Shown one piece after another: positions 46,523 through 55,666 of a stretch of DNA of 64,000 nucleotides. The translations under genes were made by a program, and so were the position numbers. This DNA is from Janibacter cremeus (GTDB lineage Bacteria; Actinomycetota; Actinomycetes; Actinomycetales; Dermatophilaceae). Below the pieces are notes generated by a model. It made no database searches. It was given only the letters and a program-made list of their open reading frames with translations, and was not told the DNA's origin. The stretch spans positions 2,232,001-2,296,000 of the forward strand of contig NZ_CP115184.1 of the NCBI RefSeq assembly GCF_029395675.1, given 5' to 3'. Positions within the stretch are counted from its first letter, which is position 1; each line of letters begins with the position of its first letter.

Positions 46523-49036
46523 GTGCGAGTGCCCCCCTTCGACGCTGCTGCCCTCGGTGAGGGACTCCCCTTCGCCGAGGCCCTCGACGACCTGCGCGTC
46601 GCCGTCACCGACCGGGGCGTCGCAGTCGTGCAGGCACCACCGGGCAGCGGCAAGACCACCCTCGCCCCGCCCCTCGTCGCGGACTGCGTGCCCGGTCGCG
46701 TCGTCGTCACCGGCCCGCGGCGCGTCGCCGTGCGTGCCGCTGCGCACCGCCTCGCCCACCTCACGGGGACGGGCGTCGGTGAGCTCGTCGGCTACACCGT
46801 GCGCGGCGACCGGCAGCTGCGGCGGGGCGCGCGGATCGAGTTCGTCACGCCGGGCGTCCTCGTGCGTCGCCTGCTCGCCGACCCGGAGCTGACCGACACG
46901 GCCGCGGTCGTCCTCGACGAGATCCACGAGCGCGCCCTCGACACCGACCTGCTGCTCGGGATGCTCGCGGAGGTCCGCCAGCTGCGCGACCTGCCCCTGG
47001 TCGCCATGTCCGCGACGCTCGACGCCCCGGCCGTCGCTGAGGTCCTCGCCGACGACACCGGACCGGCACCGCTCGTCGACAGCCCAGGCGCGCTGTACCC
47101 CCTGGACATCCGGTGGGCGCCCTCCGCTGGTCCGCGCACCGACGTCCGTGGGGTCACGCGGGAGTTCCTCCACCACGTCGCCGCGACCACGGCCCACCAC
47201 CACGGCGAGGGCGACACCCTCGTCTTCGTCCCCGGCGCCCGGGAGGTCGACCGGGTCGTCGAGGAGCTGCGCGGGCTCGTGCCGCGCGCCGAGGTCCTCC
47301 CGCTGCACGGGCGGCTCGGTCCTCGGGAGCAAGACCGGGCCACCGGCGCACGAGAAGAGAGCTCGTCACGGATCATCGTCTCCACCGATCTCGCGGAGTC
47401 CTCCTTGACGGTCCCCGGGGTCCGGCTCGTCGTCGACGCGGGGCTCTCCCGCGAGCCGCGCCGGGACGCCGCCCGCGACATGTCGGGGCTCGTGACGGTC
47501 CAGGCCTCCCGCGCCTCGATGACGCAACGGGCCGGCCGCGCCGCGCGCCTGGGCCCGGGCACCGCGGTCCGGCTGATCGAGGAGTCCGCGTGGGCTCGGG
47601 CGCCGGAGCACGTCACCCCGCAGATCACGACCGCGGACCTGACCGAGGCCGCGCTCACCCTCGCGGCCTGGGGATCGCCCCGGGGTGAGGCGATGCCGTT
47701 GCTGACACCACCCCCTTCGCCGGCCATCGCGGCGGCCGAGGCGACCCTCCGCGGGCTCGGCCTCGTCGACGACGACGGCCGGATCACCCCGGACGGAACC
47801 GCCGCCGCCCGCGTGCCCGCGGACCCACGGCTGGCCCGCGCCCTGCTCGAGGGAGCCCTGCTCGTCGGGACGAGATCCGCCACCGAGGTCGTCGCCGCGC
47901 TCGCCGACGACCTGCGCAGCGACGACGGCGACCTCGGCCGGCTGGTGGCCGACCTGCGCTCCGGTCGTGGCCGCGAGACCTCCCGCTGGCGCCGGGAGGT
48001 CGAGCGCCTGACCCGGCTCGTGCCCGCCGAGGGGGATGCATCCCGCTCGGACGCCACGGGTCTGGTCGTCGCCCTGGCCCACCCCGGGCGCATCGCCAGA
48101 CGCGTCGGGGACGGCCCCAGTTACCTGCTGGTCTCCGGGACGCGTGCGGCGCTGCCGACGGGCAACCCCGTCCGCCACCACGAGTGGATCGTCGTCGCCG
48201 ACGTCGCCCGGGCCGAGGGGCGGGTCGCGGCCGGCACCGGCGCCGTCATCCGGCTGGCCGCCGGCCTCACCCGGGAGGAGGCCGAGACCGCCGGAGCCGG
48301 GTTGCGAGTGCGTGAGACCCGGGCCGACCTCGGCGAAGGGAGGGTCACGGCCCGCGAGGTCGACGCCATCGGCGCCATCGAGCTCAGCTCCACCCCGGTC
48401 CGGGTGGACGCCGTGACGGGGGCGGACGCAGTGGCCCGCGCCCTCGCCGACCGGGGGCTGGACCTCCTCGCGTGGTCACCGACCGCGGCCGCGCTGCGCC
48501 GCCGGCTGGCCGTGCTGCACCACCACCTCGGCGACCCGTGGCCGGACGTCTCCGACGCCGCCCTCGCGGGACGGCTCGACGAGTGGCTCGGCCCCGAGCT
48601 GCAGCGGATCGCGACAGGGACGCCGATCGCGAGGATCGACCTGACCGACCCCCTTCGTCGACTGCTGCCGTGGCCCGCGGCGACGCGACTCGAGGAGCTC
48701 GCGCCGGAGCGGCTGCCGGTGCCGAGCGGGTCGCAGGTGGCGATCACGTGGCCCGCCCACGACGAGCCCTCTGCCGCACCGGTGGTGGCGGTGAAGCTGC
48801 AGGAGTGCTTCGGGCTCGCGGAGTCACCCCGACTCGTCGAGGGACGGGTGCCGGTGCTCTTCCACTTGCTCTCCCCCGCGCGGCGTCCGCTCGCGGTCAC
48901 CGACGACCTCGCCTCCTTCTGGTCCGGGCCGTACGCGCAGGTGCGAGCCGAGATGCGCGGTCGATACCCCAAGCACCCCTGGCCGGAGGACCCGTGGACG
49001 GCGCCGGCCACCGGACGGACCAAGCGGCGGATGTGA
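46523..49036 (+). CDS. hrpB: ATP-dependent helicase HrpB
   Basis: 837-residue DEAH-box helicase. Motif I is QAPPGSGKTT at about 38-47, motif II VVLDEIHERAL (DEIH), motif III SATLD, motif V ...STDLAESSLTVPGVRLVVDAG and motif VI QRAGRAARLGPG. A winged-helix/ratchet and the HrpB_C domain (to PYAQVRAEMRGRYPKHPWPEDPW, the family's closing motif) follow. RNA helicase with poorly defined role in bacteria. Start GTG at 46523; a second GTG six bases later is possible. The preceding 153 bp hold no recognisable feature. Confidence 0.94.
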   Translation: MRVPPFDAAALGEGLPFAEALDDLRVAVTDRGVAVVQAPPGSGKTTLAPPLVADCVPGRVVVTGPRRVAVRAAAHRLAHLTGTGVGELVGYTVRGDRQLRRGARIEFVTPGVLVRRLLADPELTDTAAVVLDEIHERALDTDLLLGMLAEVRQLRDLPLVAMSATLDAPAVAEVLADDTGPAPLVDSPGALYPLDIRWAPSAGPRTDVRGVTREFLHHVAATTAHHHGEGDTLVFVPGAREVDRVVEELRGLVPRAEVLPLHGRLGPREQDRATGAREESSSRIIVSTDLAESSLTVPGVRLVVDAGLSREPRRDAARDMSGLVTVQASRASMTQRAGRAARLGPGTAVRLIEESAWARAPEHVTPQITTADLTEAALTLAAWGSPRGEAMPLLTPPPSPAIAAAEATLRGLGLVDDDGRITPDGTAAARVPADPRLARALLEGALLVGTRSATEVVAALADDLRSDDGDLGRLVADLRSGRGRETSRWRREVERLTRLVPAEGDASRSDATGLVVALAHPGRIARRVGDGPSYLLVSGTRAALPTGNPVRHHEWIVVADVARAEGRVAAGTGAVIRLAAGLTREEAETAGAGLRVRETRADLGEGRVTAREVDAIGAIELSSTPVRVDAVTGADAVARALADRGLDLLAWSPTAAALRRRLAVLHHHLGDPWPDVSDAALAGRLDEWLGPELQRIATGTPIARIDLTDPLRRLLPWPAATRLEELAPERLPVPSGSQVAITWPAHDEPSAAPVVAVKLQECFGLAESPRLVEGRVPVLFHLLSPARRPLAVTDDLASFWSGPYAQVRAEMRGRYPKHPWPEDPWTAPATGRTKRRM

Positions 49037-49128
49037 CTCGCGGGTGCGACGACACGCCACAGCCGCGCCTCAAACCCCTGCCCGACCACACTGGCGATGT
49101 CGGGGCCCGTCATGCGGCGCAGCCGCGG

Positions 49129-49590
49129 TCAGGCGAGCAGACGCCGAAGAACGATGCGGTACCCGGGTGCGACGAGGCGAGCGGCGAGTCGCTCCGCACC
49201 CGACAGGCGCGAAGGGAGCCACGGCAGCTCGACGTGCTGACGCCAGGTGATCCGGGTGCGGCCCGCGTCGGGGGTGAACGTCACCTCGATCCCACCAGCG
49301 ATGACGGACCCGGTCTTGACCACGACGGCGCGGCCGGCCCCCGTGGTGGGCGGCTCCCATTCGACGACCCGCATCGGGTCGTCGAAGCCGAGTGGGCCGA
49401 GCCCGGTGCGGCCGCAGAACTCCGCGCCGACGCCGAGCCGCGTCGCGGGCGGAACGGTCCCGACCGTCGTCAGCGGGATGACGGCGGTGTGCCGGTCAAG
49501 GTCCCACACGCGCGTCCAGGCCTGCGCCGGAGCCATGGGGGCCTCGACCTCGACCACGAACTCACCGGCCACGTCCGCTCCCTCGCTCAC
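49129..49590 (-). CDS. SRPBCC-family protein
   Basis: 153 residues from the GTG at 49588-49590. VEVEAPMAPAQAWTRVWDLDRHTAVIP at the start, VEWEPPTTGAGRAVVV in the middle and GGIEVTFTPDAGRTRITWRQHVELPWLPSRL at the end follow the START/polyketide-cyclase-like helix-grip fold, which binds hydrophobic ligands. Ligand unknown. The GTG overlaps the stop of the DinB gene (GTGA), so they are co-translated. Confidence 0.8.
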   Translation of the reverse strand: MSEGADVAGEFVVEVEAPMAPAQAWTRVWDLDRHTAVIPLTTVGTVPPATRLGVGAEFCGRTGLGPLGFDDPMRVVEWEPPTTGAGRAVVVKTGSVIAGGIEVTFTPDAGRTRITWRQHVELPWLPSRLSGAERLAARLVAPGYRIVLRRLLA

Positions 49591-50102
49591 ACCGACACGT
49601 GCCCGCCGAGCAGGCCGCGCACGTAGGCGGCCTGGCCGATGTGCTGGGTGATGTCGTTGACGACGCTGACCAGCCGCACCCCGAGGGTGACCGGCTCCTC
49701 CCACGAGGTGTCGACGACCCAGTCGAGGTCCGCCTCCTTCAGGCCGCCCACCCACGCCACCGTCTGCGCGTGGACCTCCTCGACGTACCGGGCCAGCAGG
49801 TCGGCGGGGGCGCGCACCCGGGCCACCTGCGCGGAGGTGTGCCCGAAGCCGGTGTCGTCCTCGTCGAGGTCGAGGTCGAAGAACTCGATGAACCCCCGCG
49901 CGGCCCAGACCTGCTGGAGGCCGGCCGCGTCGGCGATGTGGTCGTCCTGGACGCGGTAGGCGTGCCAGACCAGCCACGCGATCGAGTTGGCGTCGGGCGT
50001 GACCCGGTGTGCCAGCTGGTCCTCGGTCAGACCGTCGACGACGGCGAAGGCACCGTCGCGCACGCGGTCGAAGGCGTCGATGAGCAGCTCTGCAGGTGTC
50101 AT
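49587..50102 (-). CDS. DinB/DUF664-family protein
   Basis: 171-residue four-helix-bundle protein. Candidate metal-binding histidines occur in NSIAWLVWHAYRVQDDHIAD (about 40-59) and VNDITQHIGQAAYVRG near the end. The family includes thiol (mycothiol or bacillithiol) transferases; specific function unknown. It heads a two-gene unit with an SRPBCC protein, a pairing that suggests small-molecule handling. Confidence 0.82.
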   Translation of the reverse strand: MTPAELLIDAFDRVRDGAFAVVDGLTEDQLAHRVTPDANSIAWLVWHAYRVQDDHIADAAGLQQVWAARGFIEFFDLDLDEDDTGFGHTSAQVARVRAPADLLARYVEEVHAQTVAWVGGLKEADLDWVVDTSWEEPVTLGVRLVSVVNDITQHIGQAAYVRGLLGGHVSV

Positions 50103-50124
50103 GTCCCGACGCTACGCCGCCGGC

Positions 50125-50826
50125 TCAGATGGCGCAGCCGTCGGGGCCGCACGCGTCGGCACCGGCACCGTCGACGACCTGGAGGGCGGGGGCGCGCTCA
50201 CCCCAGGCCTTGTCGAGGACCTCGCGGAAGACCTCCGGCGGCTGCGCACCGGAGACCGCGTACTTCATGTCCACGACGACGAAGGGGACACCGGTCACCC
50301 CGATCCGGCGGGCCATGTCGATGTCGGAGGCGACGGCGGCCTTGTAGCGGCCGTCCGCGAGGGCCGAGCGGATCTCCCCTTCGTCCAGACCGACGGAGGT
50401 GCCGATGCGCACGAGGGTGTCGACGTCACCGATGTCCGCGGCATGCTCGAAGTGCCCGGAGAGCAGGGCCTCCTTGGCCTCGTCGCCGAGACCGCGCTCC
50501 CTGGCGAGGTGCAGCAGCTCGTGGGCGCGGGCGGAGTTGGCGACGACGAGCGAGTCGAAGTCGTAGGCCAGCCCCTCGCCCGCGGCCTGCTCGGCCACGT
50601 GCGCGAACATCTGCTCCACCTGCTCGGCGGCCATCCCCTTGCGCGAGGAGAGGTACTCGACCTCGGTGCCCTCGTAGTGCTCCGGCAGGGTCGGGTCGAG
50701 CTGGTAGCTGTGCCAGGTCACGCCCACCTCGTCCCGGTGCGGGTAATCGGCCAGCGCCGTCTCGAGGCGGCGCTTGCCGATGTAGCACCACGGGCAGGCG
50801 ATGTCGGACCAGATGTCGATCTGCAT
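50125..50826 (-). CDS. DsbA-family oxidoreductase (FrnE-like)
   Basis: 233 residues. The thioredoxin-fold active site is CPWC at 11-14 in DIWSDIACPWCYIGKRRLE, the helical insertion spans about 60-150, and GVTGVPFVVVDMKYAVSGAQPPEVF gives the cis-proline loop. There is no signal peptide, so it is cytosolic, as FrnE and 2-hydroxychromene-carboxylate isomerase relatives are. The C-terminal CGPDGCAI adds a second CxxxxC pair, which could be redox-active or bind metal. Confidence 0.9.
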   Translation of the reverse strand: MQIDIWSDIACPWCYIGKRRLETALADYPHRDEVGVTWHSYQLDPTLPEHYEGTEVEYLSSRKGMAAEQVEQMFAHVAEQAAGEGLAYDFDSLVVANSARAHELLHLARERGLGDEAKEALLSGHFEHAADIGDVDTLVRIGTSVGLDEGEIRSALADGRYKAAVASDIDMARRIGVTGVPFVVVDMKYAVSGAQPPEVFREVLDKAWGERAPALQVVDGAGADACGPDGCAI

Positions 50827-50873
50827 GTCCGCAGCAACAGCGGGTGGGCCTGAAATCATCCGCCTCATCCCCA

Positions 50874-52073
50874 TCAGTGACCAGTCAAGGTCTCCTGCGC
50901 GCGCACCCACGGGAGGATCGCGAGCGCCGAGATGACCCCGCTCAGCGCGAAGGCCCAGCCCCACCCGGCGTAGTCGACAACGAGTCCGACGAGGATCGGG
51001 CCGCCGATCCCGCCCGCGTCCTGGCACATCTGGTAGCCCGCAAGCACCTTGCCGCCGGAGCGGTGGTTGCCCACGACATCGGCGACGCTCGCCTGCTGCG
51101 CCGGGTTGAGCAGGCCGGCCCCGGCACCGAGGACCGTGGAGAGCACGAGGATGAGCACCAACCCACCGGACAGACCCATCGTGCCCATACCGAGGGCGCT
51201 CAGTGCCAGACCGATCATGATCGGCGGACGGCGTCCGACCGTGTCGGCGAGGCGACCGGAGAACTGCAGGGTCAGCGCGGTCGCGCCCGCACCGACGGCG
51301 AGCGCGACACCGGCGGCCCAGGTCTCGCCGACGACGGCGACGGCGAAGAGCGGCAGGACGGCGACGCGGACGCCGAAGTTCGTCCACCCGTTGGCGAAGG
51401 CGGAGACCATGGCCGCGCGGTAGGCGCTGTTGTGCCGCGCCTCGCGCACGGACATCGGCGGCAGGTCGGCCTTCGTCGGGTCGGGTCGCATGTGCGCGCC
51501 CCGCAGCATCACGCCGACGAAGCCCGCCGCGATGAGCAGCGCGATCCCGTAGACCACGAAGGGCACCCGCATGCCGAACTCACCGAGGAGGCCGCCGATG
51601 ACGGGTCCGATGACGCCACCGATGAGGAAGGCGCTGCCGTACAGCGACGAGACCTTCCCACGGATCACCGGCGGGGCCATCCGCACGAGCAGGGCCATCG
51701 CCGAGACCGTGAACATCGTCGAGCCGATGCCACCGAGGGAGCGGAAGATCAGCAGCTGCCAGTACGACTGCGCGAACGCGGAGGCACCCGTCGACACCGC
51801 GACGATGATCAGCCCCATGAGGTAGACCGGTCGCTCGCCCAGCCTGGTGACCAGCACGCCTCCCGCGGGCGCGAAGAGCAGACGGAAGAAGGCGAAGGCG
51901 GAGACGATGACCGTCGCGGCGGCGACCGTGACATCGAAGCTCTGGGCGAACTGCGGCAGCACCGGGGAGATCAACCCGAAGCCGACGGCGATGACGAACG
52001 CCGCGGCCACCAGGACGAGGATCTCCCGGGGGACGGGGGGTCGCTCCTGCACGGTCGCGGCCCGGGTAGTCAC
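50874..52073 (-). CDS. MFS transporter, 12-helix
   Basis: 399 residues from a GTG at 52071-52073. Twelve helices; the motif-A-like loop appears as GVLVTRLGERPVYLMG and as GRLADTVGRRPPIMIG in the second half, with GGIGSTMFTVSAMALL for helix 4-5. A DHA1-type multidrug or metabolite exporter is likely, substrate unknown. Its 3' end lies 47 bp from the FrnE start, so the two could share a transcript. Confidence 0.87.
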   Translation of the reverse strand: MTTRAATVQERPPVPREILVLVAAAFVIAVGFGLISPVLPQFAQSFDVTVAAATVIVSAFAFFRLLFAPAGGVLVTRLGERPVYLMGLIIVAVSTGASAFAQSYWQLLIFRSLGGIGSTMFTVSAMALLVRMAPPVIRGKVSSLYGSAFLIGGVIGPVIGGLLGEFGMRVPFVVYGIALLIAAGFVGVMLRGAHMRPDPTKADLPPMSVREARHNSAYRAAMVSAFANGWTNFGVRVAVLPLFAVAVVGETWAAGVALAVGAGATALTLQFSGRLADTVGRRPPIMIGLALSALGMGTMGLSGGLVLILVLSTVLGAGAGLLNPAQQASVADVVGNHRSGGKVLAGYQMCQDAGGIGGPILVGLVVDYAGWGWAFALSGVISALAILPWVRAQETLTGH

Positions 52074-52205
52074 CCTCGGTACTCTGCCATCCGCCGGATG
52101 GTGCGACGAATCACCGCCCGTGCGGCCACTGCCGGGACCGTGGGGACAGCAGTGCGGGAGCGACCGCACCCGGGTCGCTCCCGCACCGTCGAGGGCGCTG
52201 GGCGC

Positions 52206-52646
52206 CTACTTCTTGTGCTGGTCCTCGTGCGGCATCACTGTGACGGCGCAGCGCGCGTGGGTGACGACGTGCTGGCTCACCGAACCCAGCAGCATCCCGG
52301 TGAAGCCTCCGTGGCCGCGGCTGCCCACGACCACGAGCTGCGCATCGTGCGATGCCTCGACGAGCACCTGCGCCGGGTGCCCCCGCACGCTGCGATGCTC
52401 GATCTGCGCGTCCTCCCCCAAGGTGGTGCGGATGGTCTCGGCCAGCATCTCGCGGGCCTCCCCCTCCACGGACTCGGCTGTCTCCCAGTTGGTCATCGCC
52501 ATGTACCCGTAGACGGGCTCCAGCTGCCAGGCGACGAGGCCCACGAGGGGTGCGTCCACCAGTCGGGCGTACTCCGCCGCCCACGTCAGCGCCCGGACGG
52601 AGTCCGCAGACCCATCGATGCCGACGATGATCGGTTCCACTGCCAT
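52206..52646 (-). CDS. Universal stress protein UspA family (1)
   Basis: 146 residues from the ATG at 52644-52646, preceded by AGGAGGGG. IIVGIDGSADSVRALTWAAEYA starts the fold, and LVVVGSRGHGGFTGMLLGSVSQHV contains the G-x2-G-x9-G-S ATP-binding motif. It belongs to the ATP-binding class linked to dormancy and redox stress in actinobacteria. It has its own upstream region with a TACTAC-N5-GTAGTA palindrome, and is a tandem paralogue of the next gene, with a nearly identical C-terminal half. Confidence 0.92.
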   Translation of the reverse strand: MAVEPIIVGIDGSADSVRALTWAAEYARLVDAPLVGLVAWQLEPVYGYMAMTNWETAESVEGEAREMLAETIRTTLGEDAQIEHRSVRGHPAQVLVEASHDAQLVVVGSRGHGGFTGMLLGSVSQHVVTHARCAVTVMPHEDQHKK

Positions 52647-52746
52647 GTCGCCCCTCCTGCCGTGTCGTGACGAAGGTGTGCACCTCCGTCGGGTCGGAGC
52701 CGGCCCTGCCGATCCCATCGGATCGGAACCACCCGCCCGGTATCAA

Positions 52747-52763
52747 TACTACCGCACGTAGTA
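52747..52763 (-). promoter_or_regulatory. TACTAC-N5-GTAGTA palindrome upstream of uspA
   Basis: TACTAC-CGCAC-GTAGTA lies about 100 bp upstream of the first uspA ATG in a short AT-rich patch between the two usp genes. Both arms are perfectly complementary over six bases. The same arms with the same five-base spacer occur upstream of doxX (16855-16870), suggesting a shared regulator. Confidence 0.5.
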
Positions 52764-52785
52764 GGGGTGGGCCAGCGAACCGCTC

Positions 52786-53220
52786 CTACTTCTTGGTCTT
52801 CTCGTGCGGCAGGACGGTGACCGGGCACCGCGCGTGGGTGACGAGGTGCTGGCTCACCGAGCCCAGCAGCATGCCGGTGAACCCACCGTGCCCACGGCTG
52901 CCGACGACGATGAGCTGCGCATCGTGGGAGGCGCGGACCATCACCTCCGAGGCGTTGCCGTGCTCGACGCGCACGTCGGCCTGCGCGCCGTCGCCGAGCG
53001 CCTCGCTCACGACCTTGTCGGCCACCTCACGGTGCTTCTTCTCGACGGCGGTGTGGTCCCACTTGCTGGAGAACGTCTCGTCGTAGAGCGTGGTCACCTC
53101 CCAGGCGATCACGACCTGGAGCGGCGCCCCGACGTACTTGGCGTACTCCGCCGCCCACTTCGTGGCCCGGACGCAGTCCTGGGACCCGTCGACTCCGACA
53201 ATGACTGGCTTGGCGTCCAT
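52786..53220 (-). CDS. Universal stress protein UspA family (2)
   Basis: 144 residues. VIVGVDGSQDCVRATKWAAEYAKYVG at the start and LIVVGSRGHGGFTGMLLGSVSQHLVTHARCPVTVLPHE at the end give the nucleotide-binding Usp signature. It is upstream of and closely related to the first usp gene, so a tandem duplication is likely. The leader (53221-53330) lacks the palindrome found before its paralogue, so the two may be differently expressed. Confidence 0.92.
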   Translation of the reverse strand: MDAKPVIVGVDGSQDCVRATKWAAEYAKYVGAPLQVVIAWEVTTLYDETFSSKWDHTAVEKKHREVADKVVSEALGDGAQADVRVEHGNASEVMVRASHDAQLIVVGSRGHGGFTGMLLGSVSQHLVTHARCPVTVLPHEKTKK

Positions 53221-53317
53221 GTGGCTCCATCCATCCTGTAAGGATCCGCGATCACGAGAGGATCTGCGTCGGTCGACGCGTTATCAGCCTAGAGCCGGAC
53301 GAGGCTCCAGCGGGGGG

Positions 53318-54019
53318 TTACGCCGCCCCGGATTCGCGCCCGATCGGCCGCCGTACGACGAGCCGGCCGAGCGTCCACGTCACGAGGTAGGACATGACGA
53401 GCCCGGCGGTCATGGCGGTAGCGAAGCTCAGCAGGAAGGGGTTGCCGAGCGGGTCGCCGAGCCGGTGGAGCACGATGCCGACGAGTCCCTCCGGGTTGGT
53501 GAGCACGTCCCAGGAGTTGAACCGCGGGAATCGGCCCAGGTAGATCCCGACCGACGACAGCGCCAGCGAACCGATGGCCAGCACCCACCCGGCCACTGCC
53601 CCGAGTCGCGACCCCACCACGTCGTGCACCAGCAGCAGCGAGGCCATCCCGAGCAGCAACCCGGTACCGGCGAAGGCACCGATGAGCAGGGCGTCGAACC
53701 ACACCGGCGCACCCGGGATCGCCCCGAGGTGGATGAAGTCGGTGAGGATGTACGGCGCATTGGGCAGGAAGAGCAGCCACACCACACCCGGGACCGCCAG
53801 GAGCCACCCCGGCGCCCGCACCCGGTTCAACAACACGAGGACGAGCGCCACGACGTACGGCACCCAGGCGAGGAAGAGGTTCCAGCGGAGGAAGGCGAAG
53901 GCAGGCGCCCCCGTCATCTCCGCGCGCACGTCCTGCAGGCCCGAGGCCAGCAGGGAGCCGGCCCCGAGCAGCGCCGTGAGGCCGATGATCCACGGCAAGG
54001 GGCGTGGGACAGAGGTCAT
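53318..54019 (-). CDS. DUF1361 membrane protein
   Basis: 233 residues with about seven helices. The family core is LLFLPNAPYILTDFIHLGAIPGAPVWFDALLIGAF (about 82-116), followed by LVHDVVGSRLGAVAGWVLAIGSLALSSVGIYLGRFPRFNSWDVLTNP. Function unknown. The conserved NAPY-DF and GR-RFNSWD residues suggest a catalytic or binding site at the membrane face. Start ATG at 54017-54019. Monocistronic. Confidence 0.85.
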   Translation of the reverse strand: MTSVPRPLPWIIGLTALLGAGSLLASGLQDVRAEMTGAPAFAFLRWNLFLAWVPYVVALVLVLLNRVRAPGWLLAVPGVVWLLFLPNAPYILTDFIHLGAIPGAPVWFDALLIGAFAGTGLLLGMASLLLVHDVVGSRLGAVAGWVLAIGSLALSSVGIYLGRFPRFNSWDVLTNPEGLVGIVLHRLGDPLGNPFLLSFATAMTAGLVMSYLVTWTLGRLVVRRPIGRESGAA

Positions 54020-54154
54020 CGGGAGAGAATCTAGGCGATCCGGCTGGGAGACCGGGCGGTGGTGGCTGGACGGTCGCTGGACGCTCCGGCGATCCCGTGG
54101 TGTGCGCGGCCGGGCGGTGGGAGGGTGGACGCACCCGACCCGCGAGGAGCAGCG

Positions 54155-54739
54155 ATGACCGACGACCAGAAGACGATCCTGCACGCGGCCCTCCGGGGCC
54201 AGCGGGACGCCCTTCGCCTCAAGCTGGAGGGGTTGTCCGAGCGGGACGCACGACTCCCCCGCACCCCCACCGGCACCAATCTGCTCGGTCTGTACAAGCA
54301 CGTCGGCTCGTGCGAGCTGGGCTACTTCGGGGAGACCTTCGGCCGGCCGAGCGACCTGCCGCAGCCGTGGGACGCGTCGGGGGTCTCGGTGGAGGACGAC
54401 ACGGACCTGTTCGCGACCGAGGACGAGTCGATGGCCGAGGTGGTCGAGTGGGTCGAGGCCTGCTTCGCCCACGCGGACGCGACGATCGAGGCGCTGCCCC
54501 TCGACGCGTCCGGATCGGTCCCGTGGTGGCGCCCCGGCAACACCGTGACGCTCCAGCAGATCCTCGTCCACCTCATCCAGGAGGAGGCCCGCCACGCCGG
54601 CCAGGCCGACATCCTGCGCGAGGAGATCGACGGCGCCACCGGCTACCGCGCACCCGGCGACAACCTGCCGGAGCTCGACGAAGGGGGCTGGGCCGCCCGC
54701 CATGAGCGCCTCACCCGGATCGCCGAGGCCCACGGCTGA
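54155..54739 (+). CDS. DinB/DUF664-family protein
   Basis: 194 residues with GAGGAGC as ribosome site. LHAALRGQRDALRLKLEGLSERDARLPRTPTGTNLLGLYKHVGSCELGYFG carries the first His; QQILVHLIQEEARHAGQADILREEIDG carries H-x3-E-x2-RHAGQAD, the metal/thiol-binding motif of this group. Likely mycothiol-related or an unassigned transferase. Followed 13 bp later by a conserved unknown, possibly co-transcribed. Confidence 0.85.
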   Translation: MTDDQKTILHAALRGQRDALRLKLEGLSERDARLPRTPTGTNLLGLYKHVGSCELGYFGETFGRPSDLPQPWDASGVSVEDDTDLFATEDESMAEVVEWVEACFAHADATIEALPLDASGSVPWWRPGNTVTLQQILVHLIQEEARHAGQADILREEIDGATGYRAPGDNLPELDEGGWAARHERLTRIAEAHG

Positions 54740-54752
54740 CAGGATCGGCGTC

Positions 54753-55625
54753 ATGGACCTGGCCGAGGCGGTGGACGAGCTCTACGGGGCGCCACTGGCG
54801 GACTTCGTCGCCGTGCGCACCCGACTCGTGGCACGGGCCAAGGAGGAGGCGCCCGACCTCGTCGGTGAGCTGAAGACCCTGCGCAAGCCGACCGTCGTCG
54901 CGTGGCTGCTCAACCGGGTCGCCCGCACCGAGCCGGAGGTGGTCGCCGACCTGCTCGACCTCGGCGAGCGGATGCGCACCGCCCAGGCGAAGGGGGACGG
55001 AGCCGCCCTCTCCGCGGCGAGGCCGGAGCGCCGCGAGGCGATCGAGGCCCTCGTCGCGGCGGCCCGCCGGTGCGGGGAGGAGACGGGCACGTCCTTCGGC
55101 GGGAGCGCGGTCGACGGGGTCTCCTCGACGGCGGTGGCCGCTCTCGCGGACCCGGCCAGCGGGGACGCTCTCGCGTCCGGACGGCTGCTGCGGCCGCTGG
55201 CCTACGCCGGTTTCGGCGAGGTCGAGCTCGACGACGCGGTGGCGGTGCTGCGGCTCGTCCCGCCGTTGCCGGAGGGCGAGGACGACCCAGAGGGCACGGA
55301 GGGCGACGAGCTCGAGGACGCGGAGGCCGAGGACGGCGAGAAGGGCGAGGATGCCCAGGAGGCAGAGGACGTCCAGGACGCCCACGCAGCGGCGGAGGCC
55401 AAGGCGACAGCCGATGCAGCGGCGGAACGCGCGCGCGAGCGTGAGCTCGCCGAGGCCAGGGAGAGCCTGCGGGAGCACGAGCGGGCCCTGGGCGCCGCGC
55501 GGCTCGCCCACTCAGAGGCGCTCGCGGCCCTCGAGGCGGCCGCCGCCGACGTCGATCGACTCGAGGAGGAGGTCGCCCGGGCCACCGAGAAGGTCGCCGA
55601 CCTCGAGACACGCCCGCACGACTGA
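54753..55625 (+). CDS. Conserved coiled-coil protein of unknown function
   Basis: 290 residues. The N-terminal 160 form a helical domain (LYGAPLADFVAVRTRLVARAKEE, LKTLRKPTVVAWLLNRVART, LRPLAYAGFGEVELDDAV) with a pattern repeated in many actinobacterial hypotheticals. An acidic linker (about 172-210) and a long Ala/Glu/Arg coiled coil complete it. No enzymatic motif is seen; a scaffolding or nucleic-acid-associated role is possible but unproven. Confidence 0.75.
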   Translation: MDLAEAVDELYGAPLADFVAVRTRLVARAKEEAPDLVGELKTLRKPTVVAWLLNRVARTEPEVVADLLDLGERMRTAQAKGDGAALSAARPERREAIEALVAAARRCGEETGTSFGGSAVDGVSSTAVAALADPASGDALASGRLLRPLAYAGFGEVELDDAVAVLRLVPPLPEGEDDPEGTEGDELEDAEAEDGEKGEDAQEAEDVQDAHAAAEAKATADAAAERARERELAEARESLREHERALGAARLAHSEALAALEAAAADVDRLEEEVARATEKVADLETRPHD

Positions 55626-55666
55626 CATGCACGAATTCGCTTTCAGCGCAAGAGATAGTTGTTCAC

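Noticed and set aside
49599..52670. 1023-codon plus-strand frame
   Set aside because: It runs antisense to four well-supported genes (DinB, FrnE-like, MFS, UspA) and encodes His/Arg/Asp-rich sequence without any domain.
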